Below are positions 7,926 to 15,861 of a stretch of DNA of 33,087 bases, one piece after another. The notes below the pieces were generated by a model that saw only the letters and a program-made list of their open reading frames with translations, made no database searches and was not told the DNA's origin. The translations under genes were made by a program, and so were the position numbers. The stretch comes from Geminicoccaceae bacterium (GTDB lineage Bacteria > Pseudomonadota > Alphaproteobacteria > Geminicoccales > Geminicoccaceae): assembly GCA_007694015.1 (NCBI GenBank), contig RECO01000209.1, forward strand, positions 1 to 33,087. Direction: 5' to 3'. Position 1 is the first letter of the stretch. Each line of letters begins with the position of its first letter.

Positions 7926-8050
7926 AGAGCGTTTTCCGTTCGGGTTGATCGGTGCCCGTCCCGCCCCGCCGCCCGGCCACCCATGGGATCGTACACTCGT
8001 GGGCGGCCGGGTGGGGGCGCGGGATGGTCAAGCATAGCGGAAAACGCTCT
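7926..8050. repeat. Palindromic repeat R2, copy 1
   Basis: Outer arms of 13 bp are perfect inverted repeats: AGAGCGTTTTCCG at 7926-7938 and its complement at 8038-8050. Inside is a G/C-rich imperfect palindrome centred near 7990. The segment 7979-8032 matches the reverse complement of R2 copy 2 (13108-13189) with only scattered differences, including the loop TCGTACACTCG. It fills much of the gap between trmO and the next gene (7907-8234). I see no gene in that gap. Confidence 0.8.
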
Positions 8051-8234
8051 CACGCTGCGTTGACCGCGAGCGGCCGTACCGAAGAGGTGGCAGGGTCGGC
8101 AAGGCCGACAATGGGGTTCTTGGGCCGAGCGTCGCGACCGCGGCGGCCGCGCGGCGGGGGCTGCGGCCATGGATTGACGGCGGGGGACCGGTTGGTGTCC
8201 TCTTGGGCGCCGTTCCGTGCCGGGCTGGAGCTGG

Positions 8235-9842
8235 ATGACCGCGACCGACACCTACATGGCCTGGCGGCGATCGTTTCGCTGGGAGGTGCCCCGCCACTTC
8301 AACATCGCGACCGCGATCTTGGAGCGCCAGGCACCGACCGACCTCGCCTTGATCGACGCGCAGGCCGGACGGCCGTTGCGCCGCTACACCTTCGGCGAGC
8401 TGGACGAACTCTCGAACCGTCTGGCTAACCTTTTGATCGACAAAGGGCTCCTTCCGGGTGAACGGGTGGCGATCCTGTTGCCGCAGCGCGCCGACACGCT
8501 GCTCGCGCATTTCGCCGTCTACAAGGCGGCGGCGATCGCCTTGCCGCTGTTCATCGCCTTCGGCCAGGAAGCGCTGCGCTTTCGCTTGAAGGACTCGGGC
8601 ACCCGCTTCGTTTTGACCGATGCCGCCAACGCGGCGCGGGTCGAGGGCTTGGCCGACGCCTTGCCGGACCTGGAGGAGGTCATCGACGTCGACGGGCCCG
8701 CCTTTGCAAGGGCGATGCAGGAGGCGGAAAGCTGGGCGGCGCACGAGCGAACCCGGGCCGACGATCCGGCCTTGATCATCTACACCTCGGGCACCTCAGG
8801 CGCGCCGAAGGGGGCGGTGCACGGGCATCGGGTGCTGTTGGGGCATTTGCCGGGGGTGGAGATGCCGCATGACGGCTTTCCGCAACCGGGCGACCGCTTT
8901 TGGACGCCGGCCGATTGGGCCTGGATCGGCGGCTTGCTCGACGTGCTGTTGCCGAGCCTCTACCACGGCGTGCCGGTGGTGGCGGGGCCGGGCGGCAAGT
9001 TCGAACCCCAAGCCGCGGTGCGCTTCATGGCGGCGCACGCGGTGCGCAACGTCTTCATGCCGCCGACGGCGCTCCGGCTGTTGCGGGCGGCCGACGTCGA
9101 CGGGTCGGCCACCTCGCTGCGCACCATGGCGAGTGGCGGCGAGCGGCTCGGCGACGAACTGGTGGGTTGGGTCAAGACCACCTTCGGCGTCACCATCGAC
9201 GAGTTCTACGGCCAGACCGAGGCGAACCTGTTGGTGTCGGGAATGGCCCGGGCCTTTCCCCGTCGGCCTGGCGCGATCGGCCGGCCGGTGCCGGGTCACG
9301 AGGTGGCGATCGTCGATGCAGCGGGCGAGGTCCTGGAACCGGGAAAGGTCGGCACCATCGCGGTCAAGCGCCCGGACCCGGTCATGTTCCTGGGCTATTG
9401 GAACAATCCCGCGGCGACCGAGGCCCGTTTCCGGGGCGACTGGCTGCTCACCGGCGACGTCGGGCGGATGGATGCGGACGGCTACGTCACCTTTCTCGGC
9501 CGGGACGACGACTTGATCAACAGCGCCGGCTTTCGGGTGGGGCCGAGCGAGGTCGAGGCGGCCTTGGCCGAGCATCCGGCGGTGGCGCAGGTGGCGGTGG
9601 TTGGCGTGCCGGATGCCGAGCGCGGCGAGTTGGTCGTGGCCTGCGTCGTGCTGCAACCGGGCCTCGTCGCCAACGAGGCCTTGGCCAAGGCCTTGCAGGA
9701 CCAGGCGAAGGCGGTGGTGGGGCGGCACGCCTATCCGCGGCGGATCGTTTTTCGTGAGGGCTTTCCCTTGACGGCGACGGGCAAGATCCTGCGCCGCGAT
9801 TTGCGGGCGATGCTCATCGCCGAGGCTGGCGACGGCACATGA
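8235..9842 (+). CDS. AMP-dependent acyl-CoA synthetase (medium-chain/acetyl-CoA synthetase-like)
   Basis: The 535-residue protein activates a carboxylic acid to an acyl-adenylate and then to the CoA thioester. All adenylate-forming enzyme motifs are present: the ATP loop YTSGTSGAPKGAVHGH, EFYGQTEANLLVSG, the hinge region TGDVGRMDADGYVTFLGRDDD with INSAGFRVGPSEVE, and the C-terminal catalytic lysine motif TATGKILRRDLR. The opening MAWRRSFRWEVPRHFNIA resembles the medium-chain synthetase group rather than true Acs, but the acid is not readable. The ATG at 8235 has GGAG just upstream; GTG at 8217 is an alternative. The stop overlaps trkH (ATGA), which links a synthetase and a potassium transporter in one transcript. 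Confidence 0.9.
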   Translation: MTATDTYMAWRRSFRWEVPRHFNIATAILERQAPTDLALIDAQAGRPLRRYTFGELDELSNRLANLLIDKGLLPGERVAILLPQRADTLLAHFAVYKAAAIALPLFIAFGQEALRFRLKDSGTRFVLTDAANAARVEGLADALPDLEEVIDVDGPAFARAMQEAESWAAHERTRADDPALIIYTSGTSGAPKGAVHGHRVLLGHLPGVEMPHDGFPQPGDRFWTPADWAWIGGLLDVLLPSLYHGVPVVAGPGGKFEPQAAVRFMAAHAVRNVFMPPTALRLLRAADVDGSATSLRTMASGGERLGDELVGWVKTTFGVTIDEFYGQTEANLLVSGMARAFPRRPGAIGRPVPGHEVAIVDAAGEVLEPGKVGTIAVKRPDPVMFLGYWNNPAATEARFRGDWLLTGDVGRMDADGYVTFLGRDDDLINSAGFRVGPSEVEAALAEHPAVAQVAVVGVPDAERGELVVACVVLQPGLVANEALAKALQDQAKAVVGRHAYPRRIVFREGFPLTATGKILRRDLRAMLIAEAGDGT

Positions 9843-11326
9843 ACCGCCGACCGACGAGGGTGCAACGGCAAAACCCGTTCGAGCTGCGCCCCCTGCTGCG
9901 GGTGATCGGCCTGCTGTTGACGGTGCTCGCCTGTTTCATGATGCCGCCGATGATCGTCGATCTGGTCTACGGTCATCGCGATTGGCTCGTGTTTTTGTTG
10001 ACGGGCGGCGTGACGCTCTTCGTCGGCGTCAGCCTGCTTTTGGCCAATCGCGGCTCGATCATCCAGGCCCTCTCGACCCGCCAGGCCTTCATCCTGACGA
10101 CCAGCGTGTGGGTGGTGCTGACCGCTTTCGCCGCGCTGCCCTTTCTCTATGCCGATCAGCAGATGAGCCTGGCGGACGCGGTGTTCGAGGCGACGTCGGG
10201 CATCACCACCACCGGCTCGACGGTGATGAGCGGCCTCGAGGAGGCGCCGCCGGGGCTGTTGCTTTGGCGCTCGATCCTGCAGTGGCTCGGCGGCATCGGC
10301 ATCATCGTCATGGGGGTTGCCGTGCTGCCGCTGTTGTCGGTCGGCGGCATGCAGCTGTTTCGGACCGAGAATTCGGACCGCTCGGACAAGATCCTGCCGC
10401 GGGCCGGGCAGTTGGCATCGGCGATCGGCAGCGTCTATCTGCTCTTCACCTTGGCCTGCGCCGTCGCCTATGCCGTCGCCGGGATGAGCTGGTTCGATGC
10501 GATCAACCACGCCATGACCACGGTGGCGACGGGCGGGTATTCGACCCGCGACGCGTCGATGGCGGCGTTCGACAGTGCCACCATCGAGTGGATTGCCGTG
10601 GCGTTCATGTTCACGGGTGCCATTCCCTTCGTGCTCTACATCCAGGCCCTGGGCGGCGAGCCGGGCATCCTGGTGCGGGACACCCAGGTGGTGTGGTTCA
10701 CCGGTATCGTGCTCGCCGCCTGGACGCTGATGGCCGGCACGCTGGTGGTGGGGCATGGGCTCGACCCGATGACGGCGCTGCGCCACGCCGCCTTCAACAC
10801 CACTTCGATCGTCACCGGCACCGGCTATGCGACGACCGATTTCGGCGGCTGGGGACCGCTGGCGGTGACGTTCTTCTTCTTTTTGATGTGCGTCGGCGGC
10901 TGCACGGGCTCGACCACGGGCGGGATCAAGGTGTTTCGCTTCGCCGTGCTCTACGCCATTGCACGGACGCAGATCCTGCGGCTGATCCAGCCATCCGGGG
11001 TGTTCCTTGCGACCTACAACGGTCGGCTGATACCGGATGCGGTGGCGATTTCGGTGATGGCGTTCTTTTTTCTCTTTGCCTTGTCGTTTTCGGTGATCGC
11101 TTTGCTCTTGTCGGCGTTGGGCCTGGATTACTTGACGGCGATGTCGGCGGCGATCACGTCGCTCGCCAATGTGGGGCCGGGGCTGGGCCCGGTCGTGGGT
11201 CCGGTGTTGAACTTCAGCGACATTCCGGAGGCGGCGAAGTGGATCATGGCCTTTGCCATGCTGCTCGGCCGGCTGGAGATGTTCACCATCCTGGTGCTGC
11301 TCGCGCCGGCGTTCTGGCGGAAGTGA
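9839..11326 (+). CDS. trkH: Trk/Ktr potassium uptake channel subunit TrkH
   Basis: The 495-residue integral membrane protein has the four pore-loop repeats of the TrkH/KtrB family. Their selectivity segments are SGITTTGSTV, TTVATGGYST, SIVTGTGYATTDF and SLANVGPGLGP, each with the filter glycine present. About 8-10 hydrophobic helices surround them, and the C-terminus (LLAPAFWRK) is usual for bacterial TrkH. It should import K+ with a cytoplasmic TrkA gating ring; no trkA gene is in the window. It starts inside the stop codon of the synthetase gene (ATGA). The 134 bases after the stop contain no gene before tRNA-Gln. Confidence 0.94.
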   Translation: MNRRPTRVQRQNPFELRPLLRVIGLLLTVLACFMMPPMIVDLVYGHRDWLVFLLTGGVTLFVGVSLLLANRGSIIQALSTRQAFILTTSVWVVLTAFAALPFLYADQQMSLADAVFEATSGITTTGSTVMSGLEEAPPGLLLWRSILQWLGGIGIIVMGVAVLPLLSVGGMQLFRTENSDRSDKILPRAGQLASAIGSVYLLFTLACAVAYAVAGMSWFDAINHAMTTVATGGYSTRDASMAAFDSATIEWIAVAFMFTGAIPFVLYIQALGGEPGILVRDTQVVWFTGIVLAAWTLMAGTLVVGHGLDPMTALRHAAFNTTSIVTGTGYATTDFGGWGPLAVTFFFFLMCVGGCTGSTTGGIKVFRFAVLYAIARTQILRLIQPSGVFLATYNGRLIPDAVAISVMAFFFLFALSFSVIALLLSALGLDYLTAMSAAITSLANVGPGLGPVVGPVLNFSDIPEAAKWIMAFAMLLGRLEMFTILVLLAPAFWRK

Positions 11327-11460
11327 ACGCGGGTGTGGCCGACCGGGGCGTTGCCCGCGTCCGGCATCGGCGGCGGACGCAACGGGCCGTGGCGGCACCT
11401 TCGGTCTGGCCGCAAGGCTGCCCGTCGGGAGTTGTCGGCAGGGATCAGGGCTTGGCCGGG

Positions 11461-11534
11461 TGGCTGGGGGACCTGGATTCGAACCAGGACTAAGCGGTCC
11501 AGAGCCGCTCGTTCTACCGTTAAACTATCCCCCA
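11461..11534 (-). tRNA. tRNA-Gln (anticodon CTG)
   Basis: Read on the minus strand, the 74-nt sequence starts TGGGGGATAGTTTAACGG and ends TCCCCCA, G, then an encoded CCA (11461-11463). Acceptor arms pair perfectly. The anticodon arm is AGCGG-CTCTGGA-CCGCT, giving CTG (codon CAG). The T-arm is CCTGGTTCGAATCCAGG. It lies 19 bases downstream of the cyclase stop codon on the same strand, so read-through from that gene could contribute to its expression. Confidence 0.96.
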
Positions 11535-11553
11535 ACGGCAGCGTGGGCGGGTT

Positions 11554-12849
11554 CTAGGGGGTGGGGGCGGGGGCGTCAAGCGGGGTGGTGCGGACGTAGA
11601 CGTCGAGCGTGCCGTCGCGCCCGCGCAGCGCTTGGGCGGGCAGGCGTTCGTAGTGCTCGAGAAGGTCCAATCCTGCCACCGCCTTGGCAATCGTGCCGGA
11701 GACCACCACCGGCGTGTCGAGTTCTCGGGTCAGCCGTTCGAGCCGTGCGGCGACGTTGACCGCATCGCCGATGACCGCGAACTCGAAGCGCTCGCCGCCG
11801 CCGATCTCGCCGAGCACCGCCTCGCCGAGATGGAGGCCGATGCCGACATGGACGGGCGGCTCGCCGGCCTTGGCCCGTTCGACGTTCCAATGATTTAGGC
11901 TCGTGCAGATCGCTTCGGCGCAGCGCAGCGCCCTGATGGCGTCGTCGGCGGTGGCCTCGGGCAGGCCGAAAATGGCCATTTGCGCATCGCCCATGAACTT
12001 GTCGATCGAGCCGCCATGGGCGAACACCGCTTCGGCGAGCCGGCCGTGAAAGCCGCGCAGCAGCTCGATCACGCGCTCGGGCGGCAGGCTTTCCGCCGTG
12101 CGGGTGAAGCCCTGCATGTCGGCGAAGAGGACCACGAGCTGCTGCGTCCGCACCTGGCCCAGCGGCTGATCGCGGCCGGCCAACTGGTCGACCACGGTGG
12201 GGTCGAGATAGCGGGCCAGATTGGCCCGCTGCCGTGCCGCCTCGACCTGCTCGAACAGGAGCCGGCGGGCGCGCAGCGTTGCCAGTGCCAGGATGGCGGT
12301 GACGACGAGGGTGACGAAGATGCGGACGGCGGCGTCGTCAAGGTGCACGTAGGTCGCCCGGAGATAGCCCTCCAGCCAGCCCCCGGCGCTGGGCGCGGTG
12401 CCCGGCAGGAGGAGGTCGGTGACGGTGTCGGGATGGGCGACGATGAGGGCGGTGCCGACACTCCAGCTGAGCGCGATCATGAGGCCGGTCCAGAGCGTGA
12501 CCAGCGGCTGCAAGGTGAGGACGGCCAGCGCCAAGGGCAGGAACATGTAGAGAAAGGTCGGCGGGCGCAGCGCCATCTGCCAGGGCCAGTCGTCGGGATA
12601 GGCGTTGCCCGGCGCCAGGAGCGCCACCGTGAAGATGATGACGTCGAGGCTCGCAAACACCATCGGCGGCCAAAGGGCATCCGGTCGGCGTTGGCGAATG
12701 CGGAGCTGGGCGATACCGAGGGCGATGAGGACCGCCAGAATGACGAGATTCTGCCACATCACCGCGAGGTCGTAGCGCACCAGCAGCCAGACACCGATGG
12801 CGAGCAGCACGGCGGTCCGCACGATGGTGACGAGGCGGAGATTGGCCAA
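11554..12849 (-). CDS. Membrane-anchored class III adenylate/guanylate cyclase
   Basis: The protein (431 residues from this start) has about six N-terminal hydrophobic helices (roughly 12-190), a short linker, and a C-terminal class III cyclase domain (about 235-410). Metal-binding aspartates are Asp244 in LFADMQGFT and Asp288 in DKFMGDAQ. Lys284 favours ATP as substrate, and GDAVNVAARLE supplies the transition-state Asn and Arg. It should make cAMP in response to a signal sensed by or near the membrane. The start is uncertain: the frame is open upstream into repeat R1-B without any ATG or GTG, so TTG at 12849 is the first usual start codon. GTG at codon 10 is an alternative. No clear ribosome site is seen for either. 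Confidence 0.9.
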   Translation of the reverse strand: MANLRLVTIVRTAVLLAIGVWLLVRYDLAVMWQNLVILAVLIALGIAQLRIRQRRPDALWPPMVFASLDVIIFTVALLAPGNAYPDDWPWQMALRPPTFLYMFLPLALAVLTLQPLVTLWTGLMIALSWSVGTALIVAHPDTVTDLLLPGTAPSAGGWLEGYLRATYVHLDDAAVRIFVTLVVTAILALATLRARRLLFEQVEAARQRANLARYLDPTVVDQLAGRDQPLGQVRTQQLVVLFADMQGFTRTAESLPPERVIELLRGFHGRLAEAVFAHGGSIDKFMGDAQMAIFGLPEATADDAIRALRCAEAICTSLNHWNVERAKAGEPPVHVGIGLHLGEAVLGEIGGGERFEFAVIGDAVNVAARLERLTRELDTPVVVSGTIAKAVAGLDLLEHYERLPAQALRGRDGTLDVYVRTTPLDAPAPTP

Positions 12850-12960
12850 GGCCCGCTCGCGCAGCGCCCGCTCCAGCGCACGCGAACTCGTGGGCGGGAT
12901 CGGCGGCGTAAGGACGACACGGGGTTTGGCGCGGATGGACGGGCTCCGGTTGGTGGGGAA

Positions 12961-13084
12961 GGCAAGGGGGGACTTGATGGTCCCCCCTTGGACCCCCCCA
13001 GCAGCGGCGTTGCCGCTGCCACTTTTTTTAAGTGGCGCCGGCAGCGCCGGCGCTGGGGGTCCTAGGGGGCCAAAAGCCCCCTAG
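12961..13084. repeat. Palindromic repeat R1, copy B (complete)
   Basis: The left cap is a hairpin with stem CAAGGGGGGA / TCCCCCCTTG (12963-12990). The right cap is the hairpin CTAGGGGGC-CAAAA-GCCCCCTAG (13062-13084). Between them, 30-nt arms at 12995-13024 and 13030-13059 pair at 25 of 30 positions (two more as wobbles) around a TTTTT loop. The whole element can therefore fold as a cruciform with two short hairpins and one long central arm. The left module is shared with copies A and D, and the right cap with C and D. Confidence 0.85.
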
Positions 13085-13212
13085 ATCGCTTTTCGCTTAG
13101 GCAATTCCTGGACCATCCCGCACCCCCGCCCGGCCGCCCACGAGTGTACGAGGCCATGGGCGGTCGGGCGGGGGTGCGGGATGGTCCAGCCGTTCGCAAA
13201 GCCCCCTAGATC
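13073..13212. repeat. 15-bp direct repeats flanking R2 copy 2
   Basis: AAAGCCCCCTAGATC occurs at 13073-13087 (right end of R1 copy B) and at 13198-13212. The second occurrence contains the complement of the glcE stop codon (13206-13208). The 110 bases between them are R2 copy 2 with short flanks. Confidence 0.7.
13108..13189. repeat. Palindromic repeat R2, copy 2
   Basis: Two 33-nt arms (13108-13140 and 13157-13189) are inverted repeats with a single G/T-type mismatch around a 16-nt loop (13141-13156). The arms begin CTGGACCATCCCGCACCCCC. The reverse complement of the right two thirds matches R2 copy 1 (7979-8032). The flanks resemble the 12-mer arms of copy 1 only weakly. Confidence 0.85.
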
Positions 13213-14405
13213 CCTGCATACATCCGCCCAGGGTTCAGGCGTCGCTTCGGGTCGAACGTGTCTTTCAGGCGTTCCGTCATCGCCATCAGCGGCTTGGCGC
13301 GTGGCTCGAAGACGTCGATGCGGGCGCGGAGTGCAGCGGGGGCGCGGATGCAGGTGGCGTGGCCGCCGGTTTGGCGGAGGTGGTGGCGCAGCGTGGCGGC
13401 ACCGGCGTCGTCGCCGAGGGGGACGGCGAGCCAGAGGAGGCCGCCGCTCCAGTCGAGGAAGCCCGTAGCATCGAGCTCGCGGGTGAGGGTGGTGTGGAGG
13501 GTTGGGCCGTGGCTCGGGGCGACCGAGAGGCGCCAGATGGCGCGCTCGCGGGGCTCGGCCAGGAGACGCACGTCGCGAACGTCGCGCCAGAGGGTGCGGC
13601 TCGTGTCGGGGTCGAGCCGGGTGGTGGACCCTCGAGCCTGCACCAGGCGTTGGAGGGCGGTGGTACGGCGGTCGAGGAAGTCCGTAAAGGTTTGGAGGCG
13701 CAGGAGGGTGAGAGGCGCGTTGCGGCCGAGGCTGCTCGCTTCTGCCAGCTCGGCCGGCAGCCAAGCGGCGGCGGCGACCTCGAGCGGGGTGGCCATGGCG
13801 GCCTGTAGGGTGCGGGCGGCCTGGGTCGCGTCTTGGCCTTCGATCACCAGGGTGGTTTCGGTCTGGGCTTGGGGCAGGACCTTGAAGGTGACTTCGGTGA
13901 GCACGCCGAGCGTGCCGTGCGCGCCGGCGCTGAGCTTCACGATGTCGAGGCCGGTGACGTTCTTCATCACCCGGCCGCCGGAGCGCATGATTAGGCCGGT
14001 GCCGTCGACGAAGCGGACCCCGATCAGGCTGTCGCGCAAGGCACCGCGGGCGACGCGCGCCGGGCCCGAGAGGTTGGTGGCGACCAGCCCGCCGAGCGTC
14101 GGCGTGCGATCTTCGGTGCCGAGCAGGTGGCGCAGATCGGGCGGCTCGAAGGGCAAGGCTTGGCCCTCGGCGGCGAGTGCCGTCTCGGCTTCGGCGACCG
14201 GCGTGCCGGCCTTGGCCTGAAACACCAGCTCGGTGGGGCGATAGAGGGTGATTCCTGCGAGCCGCTCGAGGCTGAGCACGTCGTCGGCGGCGATGGGGCG
14301 GCCGATGCCCTCGAGGCTGCTGCCGCCCTGGATTGCCAGCGCTGTCGCCGTTTCGCGGACGAGTTCGGTGAGTTCGGCTTCGCTCGATGGTGCGTGGTGG
14401 GCCAT
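13206..14405 (-). CDS. glcE: Glycolate oxidase FAD-binding subunit GlcE
   Basis: The 399-residue protein is a FAD-linked oxidase of the GlcE type, shorter than GlcD and lacking its C-terminal HAGDGN motif. The PCMH FAD fold is seen in PTELVFQAKAGTPVAE, TLGGLVATNLSGP and SGGRVMKNVTGLDIVKLSAGAHGTLGVL. The C-terminus DPKRRLNPGRMYAGI is typical. With GlcD and an iron-sulfur subunit GlcF it oxidises glycolate to glyoxylate at the membrane. The ATG at 14405 lies 4 bases after the glcD stop; a longer reading to 14444 would overlap glcD. No glcF follows: the next DNA is the repeat cluster, whose 15-bp direct repeat covers the glcE stop codon. Confidence 0.92.
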   Translation of the reverse strand: MAHHAPSSEAELTELVRETATALAIQGGSSLEGIGRPIAADDVLSLERLAGITLYRPTELVFQAKAGTPVAEAETALAAEGQALPFEPPDLRHLLGTEDRTPTLGGLVATNLSGPARVARGALRDSLIGVRFVDGTGLIMRSGGRVMKNVTGLDIVKLSAGAHGTLGVLTEVTFKVLPQAQTETTLVIEGQDATQAARTLQAAMATPLEVAAAAWLPAELAEASSLGRNAPLTLLRLQTFTDFLDRRTTALQRLVQARGSTTRLDPDTSRTLWRDVRDVRLLAEPRERAIWRLSVAPSHGPTLHTTLTRELDATGFLDWSGGLLWLAVPLGDDAGAATLRHHLRQTGGHATCIRAPAALRARIDVFEPRAKPLMAMTERLKDTFDPKRRLNPGRMYAGI

Positions 14406-14409
14406 CGGC

Positions 14410-15861
14410 TCAAGCCGCCCGGCCGAGTGCCGTGGTCGTGGCATCCTCCAGTGGGAACACCTTGCCGACGTTCAGGATGTCGTGCGGGTCGAAGGCGGCC
14501 TTGATGCGCTTTTGCAAGGCCAGTTCGTGGGCCTCGAACTGGTAGTCCATCAGGTCGCGCTTCTCGATGCCGACGCCGTGTTCGCCGGAAAGGCAGCCGC
14601 CGACGTCGACGCAGAGCTTCAGGATTTCGGCACTGCACTGCTCGGCTTTCTCCAACTCGCCCGGCGCGTTGGCGTTGTAGAGGATGAGCGGGTGCAGATT
14701 GCCGTCGCCGGCGTGGAAGATGTTGGCCACCTCCAGGCCGTAGCTGCGGCTGATCTGGCCGATGCGGTCGAGGGTTTCGGGCAGGGCCGAGGTGGGGATG
14801 GTGCCGTCGATGCAGATGTAGTCGGGCGAGATGCGGCCGACCGCACCGAAGGCCGACTTCCGGCCCTTCCAGATGGCGGCGGCCTCGGCGGCGTTGGAGG
14901 CGACGCGGAGATAGCTCGCGTCGTGCGCCTTGGCGATCTTGGTGATGCGGGCGAGGAGGTCGTCGATCTCGGTGTCGTTGCCCTCGACCTCGGCGATCAG
15001 CACGGCCTCGACGTCGAGCGGGTAGCCGGCGTGGACGAAGGCTTCGACGGCGTGGATCGCTGGCTTGTCCATGAACTCGAGCGCCACCGGGATGATGCCG
15101 GAGGCGATGATGGCATCGACGCAGGCGCCGGCTTGGCGGTTGCTCTTGAAGCCCAAGAGCATCGGCCGCGCACCTTCGGGGGCTTTGAGGATGCGCACCG
15201 TGACCTCGGTGACGACGCCGAGCTGGCCCTCGGAGCCGCAGAGCAGGCCCAACAGGTCGTAGCCAGCGGCGTCCAGATGCTTGCCGCCGATCTCGACGAT
15301 GTCGCCCTCGACCGTGACCAGCTTCACGCCCAGGAGGTTGTTGGTGGTGACGCCGTATTTGAGGCAGTGGGCGCCGCCCGAGTTGTTGGCGACGTTGCCG
15401 CCGATCGAGCAGGCGAGCTGCGAGGAGGGGTCGGGCGCGTAGAAAAAGCCCTCGTGCTCGACCGCCTGGGTGATGGCGATGTTGGTTACGCCGGCCTCGA
15501 CCGTCGCCGTGCGGTTGGCGAAGTCGAGGTCGAGGATGGCGTTGAGCTTCATCAGGCCGAGCACGACGCCATCGGCGGTGGGCATGGCGCCGCCGGCGAG
15601 CGAGGTGCCGGCGCCGCGGGCGGTGACCGGGATCCGCTCCTGGTGGCAGTAGCGCATGACCGCTGCCACCTCCTCGGTGGTGCGGGGCAGCACCACGGCG
15701 AGCGGGATCTGGCGATAGGCTGAAAGGCCGTCGGTCTCGTAGGCGCGGATTTCGTCCTCGGCCTCGATCACGCACTCGGCGGCGGGGCAGAGGCGCTTCA
15801 GGTCGGCGACGATCAAGGCCCTGCGGGCCATCACGGCCGCGTTCGGTTCGGGCATGCGCAT
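14410..15861 (-). CDS. glcD: Glycolate oxidase subunit GlcD (FAD-linked)
   Basis: The 483-residue protein is the catalytic FAD subunit of glycolate oxidase. The PCMH domain shows RIPVTARGAGTSLAGGAMP, SIGGNVANNSGG and GSEGQLGVVTEVT. The C-terminal FAD-oxidase domain shows NIFHAGDGNLHPLI and GCLSGEHGVGIEKRD. It oxidises glycolate or D-lactate-like 2-hydroxy acids. The ATG at 15861 has GGGAGG about 9 bases upstream. An opening to 15903 is less likely. It heads glcD-glcE and is transcribed divergently from padR; a minus-strand -10-like TATAAG (15932-15937) overlaps a PadR-type dyad, so the same regulator may control it. Confidence 0.95.
   Translation of the reverse strand: MRMPEPNAAVMARRALIVADLKRLCPAAECVIEAEDEIRAYETDGLSAYRQIPLAVVLPRTTEEVAAVMRYCHQERIPVTARGAGTSLAGGAMPTADGVVLGLMKLNAILDLDFANRTATVEAGVTNIAITQAVEHEGFFYAPDPSSQLACSIGGNVANNSGGAHCLKYGVTTNNLLGVKLVTVEGDIVEIGGKHLDAAGYDLLGLLCGSEGQLGVVTEVTVRILKAPEGARPMLLGFKSNRQAGACVDAIIASGIIPVALEFMDKPAIHAVEAFVHAGYPLDVEAVLIAEVEGNDTEIDDLLARITKIAKAHDASYLRVASNAAEAAAIWKGRKSAFGAVGRISPDYICIDGTIPTSALPETLDRIGQISRSYGLEVANIFHAGDGNLHPLILYNANAPGELEKAEQCSAEILKLCVDVGGCLSGEHGVGIEKRDLMDYQFEAHELALQKRIKAAFDPHDILNVGKVFPLEDATTTALGRAA

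Larger units (their letters stand above)
12850..13205. other. Gene-free region packed with palindromic repeats
   Basis: Between the cyclase and glcE, both on the minus strand, lie R1 copy B (12961-13084) and R2 copy 2 (13108-13189). No protein gene is supported. Bases 12850-12960 form an open frame continuous with the cyclase but lack a start codon. The repeats probably separate the two transcription units. Confidence 0.7.

Noticed and set aside
7952-8428. Reading frame through R2 copy 1 giving VHSWAAG, similar to a frame at 13081-13764
   Set aside because: The shared peptide comes from the DNA repeat. It is a hairpin stem, has no ribosome site, and runs into real genes in other frames.
11357-11380. 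Hairpin GCGTCCG/CGGACGC after trkH as a terminator
   Set aside because: Only 7 bp with a 10-base loop and no T-run; such stems are common by chance in G/C-rich DNA.
12961-13212. CRISPR array or insertion sequence
   Set aside because: There are no regular repeat-spacer units and no transposase frame; the structure is palindromic repeats only.
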